A DNA stretch of 64,000 bases from Hyphomonadaceae bacterium. GTDB lineage: Bacteria; Pseudomonadota; Alphaproteobacteria; Caulobacterales; Aquidulcibacteraceae. The stretch covers positions 1 to 64,000 of the forward strand of contig JAHBYF010000005.1 in assembly GCA_019636095.1 (NCBI GenBank). Direction: 5' to 3'. Position numbers and translations under genes: made by a program. Below the pieces are notes generated by a model. The model saw only the letters and a list, made by a program, of their open reading frames with translations. It was not told the origin of the DNA and did no database searches. Of the stretch, positions 54,954 through 63,153 are shown one piece after another (the stretch's first letter is position 1; every line of letters begins with the position of its first letter).

Positions 54954-55504
54954 TTGAAGCGCAGCGTCCAATTCCGCAGCGCTTCGAGGTATTTGCCGAG
55001 CAACTCAGCGGTTTTGGCGTCGGTTAGTTCGCCCTTGTCGTTGAATTTTTCGTGGGCGCGGAAGACGAGGATTTCCGGTTGCGCCATGCAGTACGAATTC
55101 GTGAATTCGAACGCCTGGCGCAACTGGCTCTGGCCACGAGCGGTGCCGACTTGTCCGGGTGAGGCGCCAATGATGCCAACCGGCTTGCCGTTGAGCGCTG
55201 CGTCGCGCGGCGGTCGCGAAGCCCAGTCGACCGCGTTTTTCATTACGCCAGGAACACCGTGATTGTATTCGGGCGTCACGAAGAGGACCGCGTCGGCGGC
55301 GCGGATCGCTGTTTTCAAGGCAGTCACGCCTGGCGGATCGCCGGCGGCTTCGACATCGCCATTATAGAGCGGCACGTCGTTGAGCTCGAAGCTGTCGATG
55401 GTGAGGCCCGCGGGTGCGAGCTTTATTGCGGCGCGCAGCAGGGCGCGGTTTAGCGAGCCATGCCGCAGGCTTCCGGCAACACCGAGTACGCGTATATCAG
55501 TCAT
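54950..55504 (-). CDS. NADPH-dependent FMN reductase
   Basis: The 184-residue flavodoxin-fold protein starts MTDIRVLGVAGSLRHGSLNR at 55504. The FMN phosphate loop GSLRHGSLN and TPEYNHGVPGVMKNAVDWASRP are the family signatures (SsuE/YieF/ArsH type). It reduces FMN or quinones with NADPH. It is co-transcribed with the globin-like gene. Confidence 0.92.
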   Translation of the reverse strand: MTDIRVLGVAGSLRHGSLNRALLRAAIKLAPAGLTIDSFELNDVPLYNGDVEAAGDPPGVTALKTAIRAADAVLFVTPEYNHGVPGVMKNAVDWASRPPRDAALNGKPVGIIGASPGQVGTARGQSQLRQAFEFTNSYCMAQPEILVFRAHEKFNDKGELTDAKTAELLGKYLEALRNWTLRFK

Positions 55505-55557
55505 GGGAAAGATATGGAGCGGTGGAGGCCGCTTCGGCAAGCTTGGGATCGCGTCGC

Positions 55558-55638
55558 CCTTCGACAGGCTCAGGGTGACGCTACTTCGAAAGTTTCGCTG
55601 ATGGCAGAAACGGCGTCACGCTGAGCTTGTCGAAGCGG
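55558..55638. repeat. Second REP-like family, full copy
   Basis: Arms CCCTTCGACAGGCTCAGGGT (55558-55577) and CACGCTGAGCTTGTCGAAGCGG (about 55617-55638) are near complements. The family differs in sequence from the CATTCC-type repeats. A half copy is at 34081. It lies between the reductase start and the solenoid protein stop. Confidence 0.75.
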
Positions 55639-55652
55639 GATGCCACTCGCGA

Positions 55653-57785
55653 TTATTCGTCCTTCGGCTTCATTATGCCGGAGAAGGTGACCACGGCGAG
55701 GCCGGTGAGGATCGCGCCAAGTATGGCGTAGAGCGCATGCGCCCATCGCCAGAGCGCGACACCTTCGAACCAGCGCCAGTCGCTAGTTTCAGAGACGGCG
55801 ACGCCGGCAGGCAAATCGGCGCGCGCAGTGCGACCAGGGGCGCAACGGCTTTCTTGGCCGAGGTCGATCACCGGCAGCGCAACGTCGAGTGCGTAGAGCG
55901 TCGGTTCCACGGCGCCATTGCAGGCGCGGCCCTGCGGCGTGACGAGCGCGCCTTGCGCGTTCATCGCGAGCACGCCGAAGACGCCAAGCGCCAGGAAGAG
56001 CGCGAGCGCCCGCACCACGCGAATCGGCGCAAGGCCGTAGCCAGCAATGACGCCGAAGAGCGACGAGAGCGCCCAGGTGAACGGGCCGGTGGACGCGGCA
56101 AGCGTGTGCAGATCGTGTTGGGCGAGTTGGACGCGCCGCGCGTCTTCGCGGCGGCCCATGCGCGCGTAGATGCTTGCGGCGTGAGTGAAGGGTTGCGGTG
56201 AAAATTTCTCACCGTCGCGGCGCGAACGTTTCAGCCAGCCGAGGCGCGCGCGCCATTTTTCGCCCTCGCTGTCGATGCGGCCGTAAGCGAAGCCGTCGAG
56301 ACCGAGGCGCGCGGCTTCCGCGCCCCAACCGTTCTTCACATCGTCATCGAGCGCAGCGGCGCTGGCGCCTGAGGCGTCGATGAACGTGTCCTGCTGGGTG
56401 GTCAGTGCGCGCGCTTCGATGGCGCCGTCGATGGTTGCGTCCACGAAGGCGAACACCGCGTCTTTTGCGCCGTCTGGACCGGGGCCGCGCAGCTCAAGCG
56501 CCGACCAAGCAAGCTTGCCGCCAATGCGGGCGCGCGCCAGTTTGCAGCCGCCTTCGATGACGGTTTTCTGGCCGTGCGGGGCAAAGCCGTTTTCCGGGAG
56601 CGTGAAGGTCAGGTTGCTGCCGACGCGGGCGTTGGGCGCGCGGATGGCCCAGTGACCAGGATTGATGTAGCGGCCAGCGCCGAAGGCGAGATAGCCGCTG
56701 ATGCGAGCGTCGGCGAGAAACAGTTCGCCCTTGACATTGGCGCCTTGCAGCATGGCGCCGCCGCCGATGGTAATGCTGGTCGCGTCGATCGCGCGGCCGA
56801 AGGTTTCGCCACGCGGCGTGGTGCGATGCACGATTTCTGCGCCACGCAGATCGAGATTGTGGGCAATGTGTGTGTTCTGCATCGCCAATTGTCCGGCGAT
56901 CTTCACATCGTCGGCGTTGACCTGACCTTCAATGCGCGCGTTCGAGAGCACGACAGCGCAGCCCAGATCGTTGCGAAAGGAGGCGTTGGAGAGGTCGAGG
57001 TTGCCGCAAATGGTTGCGCCCAGGAACCAGACTTCGCCTTCGGCCTTGAAGCCGTTGCGCAGCAGCACGTCGCCATCGATGCGTGCGGTTTCAGCGATGA
57101 GCGCGCTGGCGCGCGCGTCGTCGCTGCGGTTGAGAAAGACGCCGCCGCTGCAATCGACGGCGCCGCGAATACGCGCGCCGTAAATGGTGACGGAGCCGAA
57201 GGCTTCGAAGCCTTCGCGCAAGAACACATTGCCTTCGATCTCCGCGCCTTGGAGGTTCAGCGCATCGGCGTCGCTGTCTTCAGCGCGCGCGAACTTTGCG
57301 CCACGCGCGAGCACGTCGCCGTCGATGCGGACGCCACGAAGTTTGGCGGTCAGTGTTTCCGTGCCGGCGGCTTCGATCGGAGCCACGTCGCAGAGATCCA
57401 GTTCGCCATCAATTTGTGCTTCGACGGCGTGCAATTGGGTGAAGCGGCTGCCGTTGAGTGAGAGCCGGGCGAGGCGCGCGTGACTGACATCGATCGGGTC
57501 TGGAATTTCGCACCCGTTCAGTGACAGCGCTGGCAAGCCCTCGCCTGAACAATCGGTAAGGTCGAGGGCGCCCTCGATGCGGGCGCCTTTGATGCGGACG
57601 CCCGGCGTCCGGATGGCCCAGCTGGTGTCGAGCCGGAGCAGCAGTTTGCGGAGGAAGCCGGCGCGGATGATCGGTTTGGCGCCACCGGGGCCGCCCATGG
57701 CCGAGAAATCAGCGATTTCCCCAGCGCTGGTCCGTTCCACGACAAACTGCTCGTGCGGCGACAGGTCGTTGGCGTCGAACGCCAT
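55653..57785 (-). CDS. Large membrane-anchored beta-solenoid protein
   Basis: The protein has about 710 residues from the ATG at 57785 (another start lies eight codons upstream). Residues about 55-480 are repeats of the type A-x-I-x-G-x-x-x-L/V, for example ARIEGALDLTDCS, AEIEGNVFLREGF and ARIRGAVDCSGGVF, which should form a right-handed beta-helix. The last 170 residues carry two or three membrane segments. Similar proteins are sometimes labelled membrane-associated oxidoreductase, but I see no redox motif. Function unknown. Confidence 0.75.
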   Translation of the reverse strand: MAFDANDLSPHEQFVVERTSAGEIADFSAMGGPGGAKPIIRAGFLRKLLLRLDTSWAIRTPGVRIKGARIEGALDLTDCSGEGLPALSLNGCEIPDPIDVSHARLARLSLNGSRFTQLHAVEAQIDGELDLCDVAPIEAAGTETLTAKLRGVRIDGDVLARGAKFARAEDSDADALNLQGAEIEGNVFLREGFEAFGSVTIYGARIRGAVDCSGGVFLNRSDDARASALIAETARIDGDVLLRNGFKAEGEVWFLGATICGNLDLSNASFRNDLGCAVVLSNARIEGQVNADDVKIAGQLAMQNTHIAHNLDLRGAEIVHRTTPRGETFGRAIDATSITIGGGAMLQGANVKGELFLADARISGYLAFGAGRYINPGHWAIRAPNARVGSNLTFTLPENGFAPHGQKTVIEGGCKLARARIGGKLAWSALELRGPGPDGAKDAVFAFVDATIDGAIEARALTTQQDTFIDASGASAAALDDDVKNGWGAEAARLGLDGFAYGRIDSEGEKWRARLGWLKRSRRDGEKFSPQPFTHAASIYARMGRREDARRVQLAQHDLHTLAASTGPFTWALSSLFGVIAGYGLAPIRVVRALALFLALGVFGVLAMNAQGALVTPQGRACNGAVEPTLYALDVALPVIDLGQESRCAPGRTARADLPAGVAVSETSDWRWFEGVALWRWAHALYAILGAILTGLAVVTFSGIMKPKDE

Positions 57786-57858
57786 GCTTAGATCCCCCGG
57801 CTCCCCCAAGCCGGGAACTGTTTAAGCACCTGGGGCGGGGCGGCGCGAGTCGGCTTAT

Positions 57859-59307
57859 ATGAAAGAGATGTCAGACGCTGCGGCTGCTACCACCCAGAGC
57901 AATCTGCCCGAGCTTTCGGTCAGCGAACTTGCGCAGGCCGTCAAGCGCACGATGGAGACGAATTTCGACCGCGTGCGCGTGCGTGGCGAACTCGGCCGCG
58001 TGATGATCGCGAAGTCTGGCCACCTCTACGTGGACTTGAAGGATGCAGATGCGACGATTTCCACGGTGATGTGGAAGTCGAACGTGCATCAGCTTGCGTT
58101 CAAACCGGAAGAAGGTTTGGAGGTTGTAGCCGAGGGGCGGCTTTCGACCTTTCCGAACCGCTCGCAGTATCAGCTCATTTGCGAGCGCATGTCGCCGGCA
58201 GGCGTGGGCGCGCTGCTGGCGCAGCTGGAGAAGCTGAAACAGAAGCTACAGGGCGAGGGGTTATTCGCGCGCGAGCGGAAGAAGCCGATCCCGTATTTGC
58301 CGAGGACGATTGGCGTGGTGACGTCGCCGACCGGCGCGGTGATCCGAGACATTCTGCACCGCTTGCGGGAACGCTTTCCGTGCCGCGTGATCGTGTGGCC
58401 GGTTCTGGTCCAAGGGCCAGAGGCGGCGGGGCAGGTGTCGCGCGCGATCACGGGTTTCAACGCGGTGCAAGGGCGCGATCGGCCGGATGTGCTGATCGTG
58501 GCGCGCGGCGGCGGTTCGATCGAGGATTTGTGGGCGTTCAATGAAGAGGTCGTGGTGCGCGCCGCGGCGGCGAGTGAGATCCCGCTCATCAGCGCTGTCG
58601 GCCACGAAACCGATACCACTTTGATCGATTATGCCTCGGATCACCGTGCGCCGACGCCAACGGCGGCCGCCGAGCGCGCAGTGCCAGTGCGGGCGGAGCT
58701 GATCGAGCGCGTGACGAGCGCCGATGGGCGTCTAAAGAACGGACTGGTACGCGGATTGGAGCGGCGACGGACGGAGCTGCGCGCGGCAGCGGCGAAGTTG
58801 CCGCGTCTGGAGACGCTCTTTCAAATTCCGCAACAGCGCTATGACCGCGCTGCCGAGCGGCTGAATGCAGCGCTTGTCGCCAACACGCGCGCGGCGCAAT
58901 CGAAGCTCGATCGGGTTGCGGCGCGCCTGCGGCCGGAGGCGCTGGCGCAAGACATTACGCGCCGCGGCGAATTGTTGAGCCGTGTTTCGGCGCGCCTCGC
59001 GCCAGCGATGAAGCGAACGCTGGAGGCGCATCGCAAGCATTTGGACGGTGCGGCGCGGATGTTGGAATCGCTGTCGCACAAGAGCGTGTTGGCGCGTGGG
59101 TTTGCGCTCGTGCATCGGACGGACGGATCGCTGGTGCGCGCGGCCAAGGATCTCTCGCCGGGCGACGAGATCGAGCTGACGTTTGCTGATGACAAGCAAA
59201 GCGCTGTGATCGATCCATCGCGCGCGCCAGCGGCAGAAGCTGATGCCGCGGCGGCAAAGCCCAAGGCTAAGCCAAAGCCTGGCGGCAATCAGGGTAGTCT
59301 GTTCTGA
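57859..59307 (+). CDS. xseA: Exodeoxyribonuclease VII large subunit
   Basis: The 482-residue length is standard. The N-terminal OB domain starts LSVSELAQAVKRTMETNF, the catalytic region has IGVVTSPTGAVIRDIL and VARGGGSIEDLWAFNEE, followed by SAVGHETDTTLIDYASD. It degrades single-stranded DNA with the small subunit XseB, which is not in the window. A Lys/Pro/Ala-rich tail ends the chain. It is divergent from the solenoid gene. Confidence 0.95.
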   Translation: MKEMSDAAAATTQSNLPELSVSELAQAVKRTMETNFDRVRVRGELGRVMIAKSGHLYVDLKDADATISTVMWKSNVHQLAFKPEEGLEVVAEGRLSTFPNRSQYQLICERMSPAGVGALLAQLEKLKQKLQGEGLFARERKKPIPYLPRTIGVVTSPTGAVIRDILHRLRERFPCRVIVWPVLVQGPEAAGQVSRAITGFNAVQGRDRPDVLIVARGGGSIEDLWAFNEEVVVRAAAASEIPLISAVGHETDTTLIDYASDHRAPTPTAAAERAVPVRAELIERVTSADGRLKNGLVRGLERRRTELRAAAAKLPRLETLFQIPQQRYDRAAERLNAALVANTRAAQSKLDRVAARLRPEALAQDITRRGELLSRVSARLAPAMKRTLEAHRKHLDGAARMLESLSHKSVLARGFALVHRTDGSLVRAAKDLSPGDEIELTFADDKQSAVIDPSRAPAAEADAAAAKPKAKPKPGGNQGSLF

Positions 59308-59519
59308 TGCGGCGCTTTGATGCGCGTGCGCTTTATGATGCGCTGGATGCGCAGCGCCAGGTGCGCGGGCTCTCATGGCAGGACGTGGCGCGTGAGACCG
59401 GGATTGCGGCAGCGACCATGAAGCGCACGCAAGACGGCGGTCGCCTTGAGGTGGATGGGATGCTGGCCATGGTTGGATGGTTGGGGCGGAGCGTCGAAAG
59501 TTTCGTACGAGAAACCTAG
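59307..59519 (+). CDS. Small XRE-like DNA-binding protein
   Basis: The 70-residue protein has one HTH: LSWQDVARETGIAAATMKRT followed by a short C-terminal helix. Its ATG overlaps the xseA stop by one base (TGATG), so it is coupled to xseA. Target genes are unknown. Confidence 0.75.
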   Translation: MRRFDARALYDALDAQRQVRGLSWQDVARETGIAAATMKRTQDGGRLEVDGMLAMVGWLGRSVESFVRET

Positions 59520-59569
59520 AGGCAGTTGGCTCTTGCGCGTGCGACCCGCGATAGCGCACAGACGCGCTC

Positions 59570-60316
59570 ATGCATCTTAACGTCATCAGCCTGCCTGCTC
59601 GCGCCGATCGGCGGGCGCAGTTTAACGCGTGGAACGCGAAGCCGGGGGTTGAGATCGCGTTCGTCGATGCGGTCGTAGGCGCGGCGCTCGACCTTGCCGA
59701 TGTGGTGGCGCGGGGGCTTTTGGCGGCGGAGGCGTCGCACTTCAGCGCCGGGGCCTTGGGCAACGCGCTGTCGCATCACAAGCTTTGGCTTGAGGCGGCG
59801 AACGCGGCGGCACCGACGTTCGTGTGCGAGGACGATGCGTGCCTGCGTGGTGATTTTGCCGCGCAGACGATGGGCGCGCTCTCGCAGATCGGGGCGGATT
59901 GGGACGTTGTGTTCTTGGGATACAATACCAACGCCGCGGTTGCGGTACAAAGCCGGGATGGTCTCAAAGTGCTGTTGCACTTCGATGAGAGTGCAAAACG
60001 CAATCCCGATTATTTTTCGGCGTTCGCGCGCGACCCAGCGCCTGCGCCAACGCCGCTGCTTTGCTTTCAGGCGTGGGGGACATTGGCTTACGCGATCTCG
60101 CCGCGCGGTGCGCAGAGATTGCTCAAGCTTTGCTTTCCGCTGAACGGCGCGACCGACATTCTCATGTTTGGGCAGAACCGCAAGCTGCAGCCATATACGT
60201 TGGATGGCATGGTCAATGTTGCGCTACAACGCGCGCCGCTCAATGCCTATTGCGTCTTTCCGCCGCTCGCGGTGAGTTCGAACGACGTGGCGGGTTCGGA
60301 CGTCGTGACGCGATGA
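59570..60316 (+). CDS. GT25-family glycosyltransferase
   Basis: The 248-residue protein starts MHLNVISLPARADRR and has GALGNALSHHKLWLEA and FVCEDDACL, the signatures of LPS-type GT25 enzymes. It adds a sugar, often galactose, to a surface polysaccharide or protein. It overlaps the TPR-glycosyltransferase gene by four bases (ATGA). Confidence 0.85.
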   Translation: MHLNVISLPARADRRAQFNAWNAKPGVEIAFVDAVVGAALDLADVVARGLLAAEASHFSAGALGNALSHHKLWLEAANAAAPTFVCEDDACLRGDFAAQTMGALSQIGADWDVVFLGYNTNAAVAVQSRDGLKVLLHFDESAKRNPDYFSAFARDPAPAPTPLLCFQAWGTLAYAISPRGAQRLLKLCFPLNGATDILMFGQNRKLQPYTLDGMVNVALQRAPLNAYCVFPPLAVSSNDVAGSDVVTR

Positions 60317-62019
60317 AGAGCGTGGTTGAAGCCTTTGGCCTCTTTCAGCAGGGCGATGTCGCCGGCGCGGAGGCGGCGCTTGCAGAATTGCTGGAGCGCG
60401 CGCCGGACGACCCTGATGCTCTGCATTGCATGGCCGCGATTCAGCATCAAAAGGGCGATCTCGTAGGTGCGCTGGGCTACTTCGACCGCGCCCATGAGGC
60501 ATCGCCCTATGATGCCGAGATTGCTTTCAATCGTGTGGTGGTTCTGTCGGCGCTTGGCCGTCACGACGCGTGCGTGGAAGCGTGTTCGGGTTTTCTGAAG
60601 CTGCGGCCAGGCGATCCCGAAGCGCTGTTGTTGCAGGGTGTTTCGCTGGCGGCGCTCGGCCAACATGATGCGGCGCTCGCCGCGTTGGATCAGACCTACG
60701 AGCACCGCGCCGATGTGCATGCGCGCAGGGCGGCGGCGCTGCTGCAATTGGGCCGGACCGAGGAGGCGCTGACAGCGGCGGCGCGCGCGTGCGGCATCGA
60801 TCCGCGCAGTGTCGACGCGCATTTTCATCGTGGCCAAGCCTTCGGCAAGCTTGAGCTTTGGGCGGAAGCTGTCGAAGCGTTTGACGCCGCGTTGGCGCTT
60901 GGGGCGAAGCAATTGGCAGTCCGCGCGGGCCGCGCGCCAGCGCTTGCTAATGTCGGCCGCTTCGAGGAGGCGCTCGCCGATATTGATGCGGCGCTGGCGG
61001 GCAATCCGCACCATGGCGAAAATCTTGCGCGGCGCGCTTACATCTTGTCGGCGGCGAACCGTCATGCGGAAGCGCTCGCGGCCTATGAACGCGCGCTGGC
61101 GCTAAATCCAAACGATTTCGCGACGCTCTATGGCAAATGCGATTTGGTGTTGAGCGGAGGCGATTTCGAGAACGGGCTACCGCTCTATGAGGTGCGCCAT
61201 CGTCTGCTGGGCGCGATCACGCCGGACTCGAAAGCGCCGCTCTGGCGGGGCCAGCCGCTCGAGGGCAAGTCCATCCTCGTGCGTGGCGAGCAGGGGTTTG
61301 GCGATCTCTTTCAGTTTTGCCGATTCATTCCAGACCTAGCGGCGCGTGGTGCGAAGGTCATTCTGCAGGAGCGCGAACCGACCCGCGCGTTGATGCAGAG
61401 CTTGGATGGCGTGACGCAGTTTGTGTCGGCGCGCCAGCCCGCGCCGGATGCCGATTTTCATGTGCCGCTGGCCAGTCTTATGCTGGCGCTTGGCGTGCGC
61501 GTCGATACAGTTCCTACGCCGATTCCATATCTTCACGCCGAGCCGGAGCGCGTGGAACGCTGGCGCGAAACGCTTGGTGCAAAGCAGCGGCGACGTGTCG
61601 GCGTCGTCTGGTCTGGACTGACGCATCACGCGATCCAGCTTTGGCGCAGTCTCGATGGCGCAGCACTCGCGCAGCTGCTGCAGACGGACGCAGATTTCAT
61701 CAGCTTGCAGATGGAGGAAAATGCGACGGCCAGCGCCTACAACGTCCGCCAGTTTGGCGCCGCGATCGCAGACTTCGCCGAACTCGCCGCGCTGATCGAA
61801 AACATGGATATTGTCGTCAGCATCGATACCGGCGTCGCGCACCTTGCCGGCGCGCTCGGTAAGCCGGTGCTTGTGATGTTGCCGTTCCGCGCCGATTGGC
61901 GCTGGCTGCGCGATAGGGCCGACAGCCCGTGGTATCCAACCATGCGGCTATTCCGCCAACGGCGCTTTGGCGATTGGCGCAGCGTGATTGCAGACGTTCA
62001 GGCTGCGCTTCAGGAATAA
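60313..62019 (+). CDS. TPR protein with C-terminal GT-B glycosyltransferase domain
   Basis: The 568-residue protein has about eight TPR units (residues 1-290) and a C-terminal domain of 270 residues with VRGEQGFGDLFQFCRF, VGVVWSGL, SIDTGVAHLAGALGKP and MLPFRADWRWLRDR, typical of GT9/GT41-like enzymes. The layout matches FlmG-type flagellin glycosyltransferases and O-GlcNAc transferase-like proteins. Coupling to GT25 suggests one glycosylation pathway. Target unknown. Confidence 0.85.
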   Translation: MKSVVEAFGLFQQGDVAGAEAALAELLERAPDDPDALHCMAAIQHQKGDLVGALGYFDRAHEASPYDAEIAFNRVVVLSALGRHDACVEACSGFLKLRPGDPEALLLQGVSLAALGQHDAALAALDQTYEHRADVHARRAAALLQLGRTEEALTAAARACGIDPRSVDAHFHRGQAFGKLELWAEAVEAFDAALALGAKQLAVRAGRAPALANVGRFEEALADIDAALAGNPHHGENLARRAYILSAANRHAEALAAYERALALNPNDFATLYGKCDLVLSGGDFENGLPLYEVRHRLLGAITPDSKAPLWRGQPLEGKSILVRGEQGFGDLFQFCRFIPDLAARGAKVILQEREPTRALMQSLDGVTQFVSARQPAPDADFHVPLASLMLALGVRVDTVPTPIPYLHAEPERVERWRETLGAKQRRRVGVVWSGLTHHAIQLWRSLDGAALAQLLQTDADFISLQMEENATASAYNVRQFGAAIADFAELAALIENMDIVVSIDTGVAHLAGALGKPVLVMLPFRADWRWLRDRADSPWYPTMRLFRQRRFGDWRSVIADVQAALQE

Positions 62020-62396
62020 TAGGATTTCTGTTCGACCAAGCCGTCTTTGGCTAAGCGGCTGATGCGTTGCTTGATGCGGTGACGCAGATCGTTACCGCGG
62101 GCGATGCGGGTTAGCAGCGCCGCCGCTTTTGCTGGTGCGTTCGGCGCACGGCGGAATCGTTGCCGCGAGGCTTCCTCCAACGTCCACAGCACGCTGTTCA
62201 CCGCGCGGAGACGCCGCTTGAGGACGATGAGTGCGGCTAGCTTCTCATAGGGCTCGGCGATTCTGCGTAGGCCCTCCAATTCGCGGCGCACCTTTGCGCG
62301 CTTGGTCGGCGAAGCGATACGGCGCGACTTGATCTCAAGGATCGTCAGCCGGTCGATCAATTCGCCGAGAGATAGCGGGGCCGAGAGCGTGCTCAT
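62010..62396 (-). CDS. DUF6165 family protein
   Basis: The 128-residue protein starts with SLGELIDRLTILEIKSRRI, the DUF6165 opening, and then forms a long basic helix. Its 3' end overlaps the TPR-glycosyltransferase by ten bases. I recall this family near glycan genes, but its function is unknown. Confidence 0.7.
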   Translation of the reverse strand: MSTLSAPLSLGELIDRLTILEIKSRRIASPTKRAKVRRELEGLRRIAEPYEKLAALIVLKRRLRAVNSVLWTLEEASRQRFRRAPNAPAKAAALLTRIARGNDLRHRIKQRISRLAKDGLVEQKSYYS

Positions 62397-62508
62397 GCGC
62401 TGGTGCTTAGCACAGAGCGCCTGGTTGGCAGGTCCGTAAATTGGCGCATTGACCTAAGGACGATCCGCACCAAGTGAGTGTAACGGGCTGTCGGGATCGG
62501 AGGCGACG

Positions 62509-62871
62509 ATGATAGAGATTCTTCGAGATTTCCCAGCCAACGTCATTGCATTTCAGGGCAGTGGCCACGTTACCCGGCGCGATTATGACGATGTGCTCGT
62601 CCCGGCGGTGGAAAACGCCCTGAAGCGGCACGACAAGATCAGGCTCTTCTACAAGATCGGTCCCGACTTCACCGGAATCGAGGCGGGCGCGGTATGGGAA
62701 GATTTCAGCGTCGGCGTCGCGCACTTCACCGCCTGGGAGCGTATCGCGATTGTTACGGACGTCGCCTGGATCGCCAACACGATGCGGGCGTTCAGCTTCC
62801 TGATCCCGGCTGCGGCGAAGGTTTTTCCCCTGTCTGAAGAGGCTGCGGCGCGCAGCTGGATCGCGGCCTAA
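62509..62871 (+). CDS. SpoIIAA-like (STAS-fold) protein
   Basis: The 120-residue protein begins MIEILRDFPANVIAFQGSGHVTRRDY and later has IAIVTDVAWIANTMRAF, the pattern of the SpoIIAA-like (DUF3478) family, a STAS-related fold that may bind lipids or proteins. Function unknown. AGGCGACG precedes the ATG. It stands between the glycan genes and the DUF2093 gene. Confidence 0.82.
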   Translation: MIEILRDFPANVIAFQGSGHVTRRDYDDVLVPAVENALKRHDKIRLFYKIGPDFTGIEAGAVWEDFSVGVAHFTAWERIAIVTDVAWIANTMRAFSFLIPAAAKVFPLSEEAAARSWIAA

Positions 62872-62931
62872 AACGTTCGCGGAACGAGTTGTCCGTTTGG
62901 CGCGCCAGCCGCCTGGCGCTAAGAGACTCGC

Positions 62932-63153
62932 ATGAACAAGCACGATCCAGGCGGGCCCGAGGCCAAGCTGCACTACGGCGACAACGAAATCACCATCCTG
63001 CGCCAGGGCACCCATGTGCGCTGCGCCGTGACGGGCGAGCCGATCACGCTCGACGCGCTGCGGTATTGGAGTGTTGACCTGCAGGAGGCGTATCGCGGCC
63101 CCGCAGAGGCGACGGCGCGTTGGAAGCAGCTTCATGCGGAGAAAAAATCGTGA
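62932..63153 (+). CDS. DUF2093 protein
   Basis: The 73-residue protein contains AKLHYGDNEITILRQGTHVRCAVTG and LDALRYWSVDLQEAY, the conserved pattern of DUF2093, an alphaproteobacterial family that commonly follows xseA. Here it is separated from xseA by the glycosyltransferase block. Its stop overlaps the peptidase start (GTGA). Function unknown. Confidence 0.88.
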   Translation: MNKHDPGGPEAKLHYGDNEITILRQGTHVRCAVTGEPITLDALRYWSVDLQEAYRGPAEATARWKQLHAEKKS

